Shown here piece after piece: positions 1-5,218 of a stretch of 5,907 nt of DNA. The notes beneath the pieces are model-generated. The model did no database searches. It saw only the letters and a list, made by a program, of their open reading frames with translations, and had not been told where the DNA came from. How positions within the stretch are numbered: position 1 is the stretch's first letter; every line of letters starts with the position of its first letter. Made by a program: the position numbers and the translations under genes. Origin of the DNA: an uncultured Centipeda sp. (GTDB lineage Bacteria > Bacillota > Negativicutes > Selenomonadales > Selenomonadaceae); NCBI GenBank assembly GCA_905372865.1, contig CAJPQT010000038.1, positions 1 to 5,907 on the forward strand, written 5' to 3'.

Positions 1-8
1 TCGCCCTT

Positions 9-17
9 ATTATACCA
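9..17 (-). promoter_or_regulatory. extended -10 promoter facing out of the window (left)
   Basis: On the minus strand a perfect TATAAT (14 to 9) is preceded by TGG (17 to 15), an extended -10 arrangement. No good -35 box lies 16-18 bp upstream. The promoter sits about 30 bp past the stop of the ygbA remnant and would serve a gene starting left of position 1. The intact ygbA gene is likewise followed by an extended -10 promoter (3761-3769), so the two sites are positional equivalents. Confidence 0.5.
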
Positions 18-38
18 CATCCGGCAAACCGCGAGAAA

Positions 39-68
39 CTGCCTTCAGCGCCGCTTCTCGCGCCACTC
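39..68 (-). pseudogene. 3'-terminal remnant of a second ygbA-family gene
   Basis: Positions 39-68 match 3822-3851, the end of the intact YgbA-family gene, at 28 of 30 bases. The match covers the last seven codons, the stop and six bases beyond it. The remnant reads E-W-R-E-K-R-R-stop; the intact gene reads E-W-R-E-K-Q-R-stop. No start codon, ribosome site or remaining coding sequence precedes it. It is joined directly to a copy of the DNA found upstream of the DUF169 gene (71-116). This looks like the scar of a duplicated DUF169-ygbA unit that lost about 1.1 kb between its upstream region and the last codons of ygbA. An 8-bp inverted repeat (30-37 with 55-62) surrounds the stop and is absent at the intact locus. 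Confidence 0.7.
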
Positions 69-70
69 AA

Positions 71-116
71 ACGACAGCAAGCAGGATGTTGTATCCATAT
101 CCGAAATATTTCTCAA
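71..116 (-). repeat. 46-bp dispersed repeat, copy 1 (left of the ATPase/HD unit)
   Basis: Ungapped alignment with 4955-5000 gives 36 of 46 identical bases. Six of the ten differences are transitions and the other four fall in one block (97-101). The most conserved stretches are ACGACAG at one end and CGAAATATTT near the other. Both copies are in the same orientation. Copy 2 is the DNA upstream of the DUF169 gene, so this is probably a stranded upstream region, not an independent element. Confidence 0.65.
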
Positions 117-159
117 AAAAGCCATCGACTTTCTGCTTTGCAGAGAGTCGATGGCTTTT
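115..159. terminator. bidirectional intrinsic terminator of the ATPase/HD unit
   Basis: A long hairpin pairs 121-136 with 140-155: 16 pairs including one G-T, with a three-base loop. On the minus strand it is followed by six T (120 to 115), and on the plus strand by four T (156-159). It lies about 30 bases past the stop of the HD gene and should end that transcript efficiently. It could also stop transcription entering from the left. Confidence 0.9.
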
Positions 160-186
160 GAGCAGCGGTGCAGACGAGCGCTGCTC
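160..186 (-). other. stem-loop immediately after the HD gene stop
   Basis: GAGCAGCG (160-167) and CGCTGCTC (179-186) form a perfect 8-bp stem with an 11-base loop. The stem begins at the base right after the minus-strand stop codon (189-187). It has no T tract of its own, so it is not a stand-alone terminator. Stacked before the strong terminator, it may protect the mRNA 3' end or slow the polymerase. Confidence 0.45.
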
Positions 187-1443
187 TCAGGCTTTTTCCG
201 TCACGAAGCCGCTCCAATTATCCGCATATTGCAGGAGCAGAGTCAGCTTCTCCTCACGGGCAGCAACCGCGTGGTTTTCGGGGACATACTGTCCGTCATG
301 ATAGACGATCGCCTGGATCTCTTCCTCCGTCAGAGGGAAGTGCGGGAGGATGAGCGATAGACTGCGGACGGGAACGCTCAGATAGATGAGCTCCCTGTTC
401 CAACGATAGGGGAAGCGTGCGCCCGCCTCCTCGTTTTTCAGATACTGCGGCTTCCCCGGCGATCCCGCCTTGCCGAGGTCGTGCAGGAGGGCGACGATGA
501 CGCAGCTCTCCTCGGAAAGTTCGGGCGCGATGGTCGTGCGCATCTTCAGCATCGTTTCGGCGACGTTCACGCTGTGTTCCAAGAGGCCGCATTCTTTGCA
601 CAGGTGGTATCTCGTGGAAGCGGGCGCTGTGAGATAGGCTGTCTGCTGCTCGATGAAGTCCATCAGCGCGGCAAATTCCCGACGGCGTTTCGTCACCATG
701 TCTTTGAGCTTCTGATAACGCGCCATAAGCTCCACGTCGAGCTGCAGCAGCACAGTTCCGTGCGGAATCTGCGGCGTGCCGAGCATCTTTTGGAAAACGT
801 CGCTGTAATAATCCTTCCACTGCTCCTGCGTCGTTTTATAGCCATGATATTCTGCTCGATGTGCCTCCATCGTTGGATCGCCGGCGATGTTCAGCAGGAC
901 GAGACGCACATCGGGGAAGTGATGCGGCACGCAGCGCGTCCGCATCTCGTAGAGGAAGACCAAACGGTTCGCGAGCTGGTAATGCCCGTCCGTCCACAAG
1001 GAGAAATCCCCCTGCGGGAAGTGCGCGTCGTGCCATTTGCGCAGTGTATCCTTGATCTTGTCTATGCTCTCCTGAGCCGTCGCCCCGAGCTTCTGCCCCT
1101 CGGCCTCCTTGCGATGGGCTTTTGCCTCCACCAAGTAGAGCGCACCGCTGTCCCTGCCGATGGCGATACCGTCCCACTGCGGCTGGTTCGACGGCCAAAA
1201 GTCAAAGAGAGATGCCTTATCCGCATGGGGAAAGAGCTTCGCCATCGCCTCGTCCTGATTCAGTTTGTACTCCTTGAAGTCATTTTGCGGGAGGGGAGCA
1301 ATCCACTCCACCTCCTCGCCAAGCTGCGCTGCAAACATGCGTGCGAGAGTGGGGAAGCGTCCTGCTTCCACAAGATGCTGCATCCACAGGTGACTGCCCG
1401 CCACGGCTCGGCCTGCTGCCGTATTGCTCTTTCCTGCTGCCAT
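187..1443 (-). CDS. PD-(D/E)XK nuclease-like / HD phosphohydrolase fusion protein
   Basis: This 418-residue protein appears to have two catalytic modules. Residues about 85-125 carry a PD-(D/E)XK-type signature: Asp91 in QWDGIAI, then Glu106 and Lys108 in YLVEAKAH on the next strand, followed by a helix containing Gln124. The C-terminal third is an HD domain: His290 (LLEHSVN), His321-Asp322 (LLHDLGK), His382 (VYHDG) and Asp408 (YADNW), the full metal-binding set. HD proteins hydrolyse phosphoesters of nucleotides or nucleic acids; the substrate here is unknown. There is no signal peptide or membrane segment, so it is cytoplasmic. I chose the ATG at 1443 because AAGGAGG (1458-1452) lies 8 bases upstream. 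The in-frame ATGs at 1485 and 1473 lack a site and would add an Ala/Lys-rich tail. It follows the ATPase gene after 57 bp and is very probably in the same transcript. The HD call is firm; the nuclease call rests on motifs only. Confidence 0.85.
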   Translation of the reverse strand: MAAGKSNTAAGRAVAGSHLWMQHLVEAGRFPTLARMFAAQLGEEVEWIAPLPQNDFKEYKLNQDEAMAKLFPHADKASLFDFWPSNQPQWDGIAIGRDSGALYLVEAKAHRKEAEGQKLGATAQESIDKIKDTLRKWHDAHFPQGDFSLWTDGHYQLANRLVFLYEMRTRCVPHHFPDVRLVLLNIAGDPTMEAHRAEYHGYKTTQEQWKDYYSDVFQKMLGTPQIPHGTVLLQLDVELMARYQKLKDMVTKRRREFAALMDFIEQQTAYLTAPASTRYHLCKECGLLEHSVNVAETMLKMRTTIAPELSEESCVIVALLHDLGKAGSPGKPQYLKNEEAGARFPYRWNRELIYLSVPVRSLSLILPHFPLTEEEIQAIVYHDGQYVPENHAVAAREEKLTLLLQYADNWSGFVTEKA

Positions 1444-1451
1444 TTTTGCTG

Positions 1452-1458
1452 CCTCCTT
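1452..1458 (-). promoter_or_regulatory. ribosome binding site deciding the HD gene start
   Basis: AAGGAGG reads on the minus strand from 1458 to 1452, with an 8-base spacer to the ATG at 1443. The longer reading frame starting at 1485 would translate straight through this site, and its own upstream sequence is AT-rich with no purine-rich core. This favours the shorter protein. Confidence 0.75.
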
Positions 1459-1500
1459 TTTGGTTGCTGCCATGATTTTAGGCATAGAGAATATGTTTTC

Positions 1501-3594
1501 TTACGAAACGGAAAATCCCACAGGGGAACGGCTGGAGGGAACGGCCTGCAGAGCCGCAACATCGAAGTCCTCGATGGTGAGCTGCCACAAGTCTTCCTTC
1601 GCGAGCGTTTGACCCTCGCGAAGTGTACAGAGTCGCTGCGCTTGACGCATGAGCGCCTGTTCGAAAACATTTCGTACGAAGCGTCCGTTGCCGAAGTCCG
1701 GTTGCCTGCACACTGCCTCAAAACGCTTGCGGCAGTGTGCGACGATCTCTTCGGTGAGCGTGCAGCCCTTTTTCCCTGCGATGAGTCGCAGAATCTCTGC
1801 GAGCTCAGCCGGCGTGTAGTCAGGAAAGTCCACATGAAACGCGATGCGGCTGCGCAGCCCCTCGTTGGTGGCGAGGAATGCCTCCATCTTCTTCGGGTAG
1901 CCGGCGAAGATGACGATCACATCCGCGCGGCGGTTTTCCATCTCCTGCACGATGGTGTTGATTGCCTCGTCCCCATAGCTGCCGGAGCGGTCGTCCACGA
2001 GCGCGTACGCTTCATCGATGAAGAGGATGCCGCCGCGTGCCGCGCGGAATTTTTCTTTGACCTGCACCGCCGTCCAGCCGACGTACCTGCCTACGAGATC
2101 GGCGCGTCCGCACTCGACGAAATGTCCCGTGTCAAGGAGGTTCTCCTTGCTCAGGATGTCGGCGAGCAAGCGGGCGACCGTCGTCTTTGCGCTGCCTGGG
2201 TTGCCCGTGAAGCACATGTGCATGGAGGGGCGCTGCGCGTCCATGTCGAGCTCGGTGCGCCGTTTCTGCACGGCGAACGAAGCGACGATCTGCCGCACGA
2301 GCTCCTTCTGCCTTTTCAGTCCGATCATCTTCTGCAGCGCGGCCTTTGCATCCTGCTCCGATTTCTTGGCTGTCGTCTCTTTATAAAACTCGATGTCCTG
2401 ATACGCACGGTAGGTCTTGGCCTTCAGTGCGTCCCGATACAATTTCTCATGAATCTGGTGAATGTCGGAGGCGCGGAAGGTATGCCGCTCGCCGAGCGCC
2501 AGCTCCAGTTCGCGCACGCTGTAGTGGGGCATCGACGACTGAGTGTCGAGTTTTTGCAGATACGCTGCTGCCTGCGCACGGTTGCCCGCGCCCTCTTCGA
2601 TGTGTACGAAAGAGATGTCTTCCTGCAGGTAGGCCAGAAGTTTTTTCAACGCTCTCGTTTGCGTATGGAACTCCACAAGGATGAAGAGCGTGTCGCGCTG
2701 ATATTTGCGGATGATCTTTCCGAAATATTCGACAACGCGCTCATAGCTTCCTGCATAGTTTTCTTCCTCTTCGCTGCAGCCACACATTTCAATGACGACG
2801 GCCCCTCCCTTCGCATGGTGCAGAAGATGTTCGAGATCCTCCTCCTCGAAACAGGTGTCTTTAATGCTATGAATGCGGTTGATTCTTTGCCCCACAAGGC
2901 GCTTGTTGGCGTGGAGCGCACGCGCGAGAAGGCGCGTCATCGCCATCGCCGCCTCCGAATTTCCCGCTGCGATATGGTAATGCACGGGATGTCCGTAAAA
3001 CATCCTGCGCTCGTTCTCTTCGGCATAGATTCGCGCCAGTTCTGCCAAAAAGCTGTTGTCTGCCAGCAGACTTTCCGCTTCAAGGTTCGCCTGTGCATGC
3101 GAGAGGCGCGGCCTGCTCCGAAGGATTTCCTCCGTCAGTTGGAAAGCCGAACTGTCTGCATAGTTGAGGTTCATCTCATAGAAGGGATTGCAGATATTGA
3201 TATAATTCTTTTTGTCACAGACTTCGAAGCGATGCACAAACTGTTCGCGTGTAACCTCGCGCAGACCGTGGATGGCGATTTCCTGCACATCGCACGTTTC
3301 GGCGAGCAGGGGAGCGAGTTTCTTATCGAGCTGCCCTGCGGTCATCGCTTTCATCTGATTTAAGGCGGCGCACATATGAAAGCCGTTTGGAAGGATGCGG
3401 TCGATGAAGAGCAGAACCATTGCGTCCGCGCACACTTCCCTGAGCGCATCATTCAGGTCGGAGAGCCAACGTTCCCGCTTGCGGTGCGAGTTAAAGATGG
3501 AAAGATGTTTGTTCGGATCACGGGAGTCTTCGCTTGAAGCGGCCTGAATCGCTTTTGTCAGATTGCATTTTACCTGAAATTCATAAAACAGCAT
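1501..3594 (-). CDS. CbbX/SpoVK-type AAA+ ATPase with a second, degenerate ATPase domain
   Basis: This 697-residue cytoplasmic protein belongs to the CbxX/CfqX (CbbX, SpoVK) AAA+ group. The active domain is C-terminal: Walker A GNPGSAKT (464-471), pore-loop-like YVG (504-506), Walker B ILFIDE (523-528), sensor-1 region AGYP (564-567), arginine-finger candidates Arg581 and Arg583, and sensor 2 in GNGRFVRN (Arg638). Family members form rings that remodel protein partners, as CbbX does to Rubisco. Residues about 205-350 resemble a second AAA fold whose Walker A position reads IAAGNSEAAM (no Lys-Thr) and whose Walker B position reads AVVIEMCG (no Asp-Glu), so it is probably inactive. Residues 1-195 match nothing I recognise. 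The start is the ATG at 3594, with AAAGGAG (3609-3603) 8 bases upstream; an in-frame GTG at 3603 overlaps that site and is unlikely. It is first in a unit with the nuclease/HD gene, which suggests that protein as partner or substrate. Confidence 0.9.
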   Translation of the reverse strand: MLFYEFQVKCNLTKAIQAASSEDSRDPNKHLSIFNSHRKRERWLSDLNDALREVCADAMVLLFIDRILPNGFHMCAALNQMKAMTAGQLDKKLAPLLAETCDVQEIAIHGLREVTREQFVHRFEVCDKKNYINICNPFYEMNLNYADSSAFQLTEEILRSRPRLSHAQANLEAESLLADNSFLAELARIYAEENERRMFYGHPVHYHIAAGNSEAAMAMTRLLARALHANKRLVGQRINRIHSIKDTCFEEEDLEHLLHHAKGGAVVIEMCGCSEEEENYAGSYERVVEYFGKIIRKYQRDTLFILVEFHTQTRALKKLLAYLQEDISFVHIEEGAGNRAQAAAYLQKLDTQSSMPHYSVRELELALGERHTFRASDIHQIHEKLYRDALKAKTYRAYQDIEFYKETTAKKSEQDAKAALQKMIGLKRQKELVRQIVASFAVQKRRTELDMDAQRPSMHMCFTGNPGSAKTTVARLLADILSKENLLDTGHFVECGRADLVGRYVGWTAVQVKEKFRAARGGILFIDEAYALVDDRSGSYGDEAINTIVQEMENRRADVIVIFAGYPKKMEAFLATNEGLRSRIAFHVDFPDYTPAELAEILRLIAGKKGCTLTEEIVAHCRKRFEAVCRQPDFGNGRFVRNVFEQALMRQAQRLCTLREGQTLAKEDLWQLTIEDFDVAALQAVPSSRSPVGFSVS

Positions 3595-3736
3595 CGTTCT
3601 CACTCCTTTGCTTCAAAACTTTTCCTGCTGATGATTCCTCTATGAAGTTGTCAAGGAACAAATAGAGCAAGCCGCTGTCTGGGAGTCTCTTCAAATTCCG
3701 TAGGTTCTGCACATGTGCAGCAGCACAACCTTTAAT
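3581..3736 (-). CDS. possible small upstream ORF, ATT start, overlapping the ATPase start
   Basis: A strong GGAGGAG (3750-3744) lies only a few bases after the predicted transcription start of the ATPase promoter. It precedes, at 7 bases, an ATT codon (3736) that opens a 51-codon frame ending at TGA 3581. The frame overlaps the ATPase start (3594) by 14 bases, an arrangement that would allow translational coupling. The peptide has a hydrophobic stretch (SGLLYLFLDNFI) and no recognisable family. ATT is a rare start (infC and pcnB are known cases), and there is no ATG, GTG or TTG at proper spacing. It may instead be an untranslated leader. Existence as a real gene is uncertain. Confidence 0.22.
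   Translation of the reverse strand: MKGCAAAHVQNLRNLKRLPDSGLLYLFLDNFIEESSAGKVLKQRSENDAVL
3603..3609 (-). promoter_or_regulatory. ribosome binding site of the AAA+ ATPase gene
   Basis: AAAGGAG (3609 to 3603 on the minus strand) is 8 bases from the ATG at 3594. Its last G is also the first base of the in-frame GTG at 3603, which rules out that GTG as the site's start codon. Confidence 0.8.
3707..3720. promoter_or_regulatory. 14-bp perfect palindrome in the ATPase leader
   Basis: CTGCACATGTGCAG is perfectly self-complementary and lies about 35-50 bp downstream of the predicted transcription start. It could be the binding site of a dimeric repressor, or a small hairpin in the leader RNA. Nothing else in the window repeats it. 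Confidence 0.35.
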
Positions 3737-3760
3737 CTCGTTTCTCCTCCCTTTGCAAAC

Positions 3761-3769
3761 AGTATAACA
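3761..3769 (-). promoter_or_regulatory. extended -10 promoter of the ATPase/HD unit
   Basis: On the minus strand, TGT (3769-3767) followed by TATACT (3766-3761) makes an extended -10 element. The -35 position is only a run of T. Transcription would start near 3754, giving a leader of about 160 bases before the ATPase ATG. The region upstream of the -10 is occupied by the inverted repeat at 3769-3802, whose downstream arm abuts the element, so a bound protein there should affect initiation. Confidence 0.5.
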
Positions 3770-3802
3770 CAGCGGATGTACAAAAAAATGCACATCCGCT
3801 GT
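3769..3802. promoter_or_regulatory. 11-bp-arm inverted repeat at the ATPase promoter, candidate operator
   Basis: ACAGCGGATGT (3769-3779) is the exact reverse complement of ACATCCGCTGT (3792-3802), with a 12-base A/T-rich centre containing seven A. It lies between the YgbA stop and the ATPase -10. No T tract follows the stem in either direction, so it does not look like an ordinary terminator of the upstream genes. An operator in the -35/spacer region is more likely. The ten-base half-site ACATCCGCTG recurs at 5055-5064, and ACATCCG at 17-23. Confidence 0.5.
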
Positions 3803-3827
3803 AAAAAATCTTTTGCCGATCCTGCCT

Positions 3828-4160
3828 TCAGCGCTGCTTCTCCCGCCACTCGATCCACATGTGCCGAAGCGCCATGACGGGTGCGTGGAGCAGCATGCGC
3901 GGACCGCTGTAGCGCATGGCTTCGCGGATTTTTTCGCGCATCTTGGGCGCGTAGCAGTGCGTCTGACACGCACTGCAAAACGTCTTCGTCTCCATGTGCG
4001 GGCAACGCTCGACGCGCGCACGGGCATAGTCGAGCAGCGCCTCACATTCTTCGCAAAGGCTCAAATTGTTGCCATGATGCGCGCGGCAGTAAATTTCGAG
4101 CATTTTCTTGACCGTCGCCATCTCCGCCTTGCGCTTTTCTTCTGACGTCATACGGATCAT
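3828..4160 (-). CDS. ygbA: YgbA-family protein (nitrous oxide-stimulated promoter family)
   Basis: This 110-residue cytoplasmic protein has the hallmarks of the YgbA family: an early IYCRAHHG motif, then seven cysteines (25, 36, 39, 53, 62, 65, 69) including C-x2-C at 36-39 and C-x2-C-x3-C at 62-69 (FCSACQTHCY), then MRYSGPRM (82-89). The cysteine spacing suggests a metal or Fe-S site, though this is not shown. In E. coli, ygbA belongs to the NsrR nitric-oxide regulon, so a role in nitrosative stress is inferred. Length is about that of the E. coli protein. I start it at ATG 4160, 23 bp after the DUF169 stop, with AGGAG (4169-4165) just upstream. The 4-base spacing is short and ATG 4151 is an alternative at 13 bases; a longer frame from 4217 would overlap DUF169. 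A remnant of a second copy lies at 39-68. Confidence 0.88.
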   Translation of the reverse strand: MIRMTSEEKRKAEMATVKKMLEIYCRAHHGNNLSLCEECEALLDYARARVERCPHMETKTFCSACQTHCYAPKMREKIREAMRYSGPRMLLHAPVMALRHMWIEWREKQR

Positions 4161-4183
4161 CCGACTCCTCTCTTTGCAAATTT

Positions 4184-4909
4184 TCATCCATCGAGGCGCA
4201 CCGCAATCTTTTGCCACGTTTCTTTCGTGAGGAAGCTTCTTTCCGCTTCACGTTCCATTTCCAGAAAGCGGTTGTACGGTATGCCAAAGGACAGCACATC
4301 CTTCGGAATGCATTTCCTGGCCGACGGATCAGTTAATCCAATGAAACAATTTGTGCCGCCCTCCTGCTCTTCTGTCACGGGATAGAGCACCGCCTGTGCA
4401 CAGCCCGCACCGAAGAGCAGCTTGACGTTGTCCTGCGCCCTCTTATCGTAGTTTGCGAGCGTGGCAAGCGCCGAGAGCTGATCGGCGTTCACGAGGAAGA
4501 TCACTGCAAGGGGACGTTCGTCGGGCAGGACATCGCGCAGTGGTTTGCAGACGACATAGGGCTTGCCGTCATGACGCTTAATGTTCTCGATAAAGTCCCG
4601 CGCCAGCTCCGGCGTTTTCTTGTAAAATTCGCCTTCTCTTTCAATAGGTTCGCCGCCCGTCGAGAGGAAGTATTCGATCCAACCGTGCGGGTAATCCTGA
4701 AAGCCCAGCCCCGTTTTCGCGCCAAGACAGGCAGTCGTCCGATCGGCAAATGCAACCGTTTTCCCCTTGCTTGCCGCCACAAGCAGGGCGACCGAGCAGC
4801 CCCATACGCCTTCCTTGAACTGCATGGCATTTTCAGGCGCCACATCCGCATGAAGCACGGCCACGGGTTGAGTTTTTAAGTGAATGAGTTCTGCAATTTT
4901 GCTTTCCAT
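4184..4909 (-). CDS. DUF169 domain protein
   Basis: This 241-residue protein matches the DUF169 (COG2043) family across its whole length. Features I associate with the family are the N-terminal QPVAV segment, a WGCSVALL motif (Cys38), the CLGAKTGLGF motif (Cys61), the YVVCKPL strand (Cys121), FGAGCAQAV (Cys170) and the NCFIGLTDPSARKC end region (Cys188, Cys200). The biochemical role of the family is unknown to me; the conserved cysteines hint at metal or cofactor binding. There is no signal peptide or membrane segment. The ATG at 4909 is preceded by AAAGGGG (4925-4919) with 9 bases of spacing. It is first in a two-gene unit with the YgbA gene (23 bp gap), which suggests joint regulation. An upstream 46-bp repeat (4955-5000) probably carries control elements. 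Identification is solid; function is not assigned. Confidence 0.88.
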   Translation of the reverse strand: MESKIAELIHLKTQPVAVLHADVAPENAMQFKEGVWGCSVALLVAASKGKTVAFADRTTACLGAKTGLGFQDYPHGWIEYFLSTGGEPIEREGEFYKKTPELARDFIENIKRHDGKPYVVCKPLRDVLPDERPLAVIFLVNADQLSALATLANYDKRAQDNVKLLFGAGCAQAVLYPVTEEQEGGTNCFIGLTDPSARKCIPKDVLSFGIPYNRFLEMEREAERSFLTKETWQKIAVRLDG

Positions 4910-4954
4910 GGCTGACCACCCCTTTAATGCTGCATATTACATGTCTTTTCCTAT

Positions 4955-5000
4955 ACGACAGTAAGTAGAATATTGCATCCAGCCACGAAATATTTTTCAA
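4955..5000 (-). repeat. 46-bp dispersed repeat, copy 2 (upstream of DUF169)
   Basis: This matches 71-116 at 36 of 46 positions in the same orientation. It lies 45-91 bases upstream of the DUF169 start codon, where promoter and operator elements are expected. Its preservation in the scar at the left of the window shows that the duplicated unit began at or near this point. Confidence 0.65.
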
Positions 5001-5104
5001 TGGGAAACGATAGATCTTCTGGCTGATGAATCGTCTATAGCTTTACTGAAAACGACATCCGCTGCGACTCTGCTCGCTGCCGTACAGTTCTTTTTCGTTG
5101 TCAT
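4997..5104 (-). CDS. possible 35-residue ORF upstream of DUF169
   Basis: A frame from ATG 5104 to TGA 4997 encodes 35 residues beginning MTTKKNCTAAS and ending RRSIVSH. AGGAAG lies 8 bases before the ATG, and an extended -10 box (5127-5119) sits immediately upstream, though the implied transcript start falls at or inside the ribosome site. The peptide resembles nothing I know. Its stop lies inside the 46-bp repeat. It may be a leader peptide of the DUF169 unit, a decayed gene or chance. Confidence 0.15.
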   Translation of the reverse strand: MTTKKNCTAASRVAADVVFSKAIDDSSARRSIVSH

Positions 5105-5126
5105 TTTCGATGCTTCCTATTATAAC
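5098..5126 (+). promoter_or_regulatory. sigma-70-type promoter of the Tyr-rich secreted protein
   Basis: TTGTCA (5098-5103) and TATAAC (5121-5126) are separated by exactly 17 bases, and each differs from consensus at one position. Transcription would start near 5133, giving a leader of about 86 bases before the ATG at 5219. Confidence 0.75.
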
Positions 5127-5127
5127 A
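5119..5127 (-). promoter_or_regulatory. opposed extended -10 element overlapping the plus-strand promoter
   Basis: On the minus strand, TGT (5127-5125) precedes a perfect TATAAT (5124-5119). It overlaps the plus-strand -10 box, so polymerase can occupy only one promoter at a time. There is no clear -35. It would transcribe toward the DUF169 gene with a leader of about 200 bases. Confidence 0.4.
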
Positions 5128-5218
5128 TATATATTGAAGCAGCAGGAAACCAAACATCCAGCGCGAAATGATAATCACATAGGCCGAACGACAACCTTAA
5201 ACCAAGGAGGCATCCATC

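Larger units (their letters stand above)
4910..5218. other. 309-bp divergent intergenic region
   Basis: This gap lies between the minus-strand DUF169 gene and the plus-strand secreted-protein gene. From the left it holds the DUF169 ribosome site, the second copy of the 46-bp repeat (4955-5000), a weak pair of overlapping short stems (5010-5038), a half-site ACATCCGCTG (5055-5064), a possible 35-codon minus-strand frame, two overlapping opposed -10 boxes (5119-5127) and the ribosome site of the plus-strand gene. I cannot place the DUF169 promoter precisely. TATAGG (4955-4950) and TAATAT (4939-4934) on the minus strand are weak -10 candidates. Confidence 0.6.

Noticed and set aside
1443..1485. 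Extending the HD protein start to ATG 1485
   Set aside because: There is no ribosome site upstream of 1485, and the strong AAGGAGG at 1458-1452 would be inside the coding sequence. The added Ala/Lys-rich residues look like a translated leader.
481..3363. A 960-codon open frame on the plus strand, antisense to both the ATPase and HD genes
   Set aside because: Its codons lie exactly opposite the sense codons of both genes, so it stays open simply because those genes avoid TTA, CTA and TCA. It ends where the ATPase uses a TTA leucine codon. Its product shows no domain, while the sense genes carry full catalytic motifs.
3769..3802. Terminator for the DUF169-ygbA transcript
   Set aside because: The stem is good, but no T tract follows it on the minus strand; the T runs are in the loop and before the stem. 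An operator fits better, although attenuation is not excluded.
4160..4217. Extending the YgbA protein to ATG 4217
   Set aside because: It would overlap the DUF169 gene by 34 bases and add 19 residues outside the family domain, while a ribosome site sits right before 4160.
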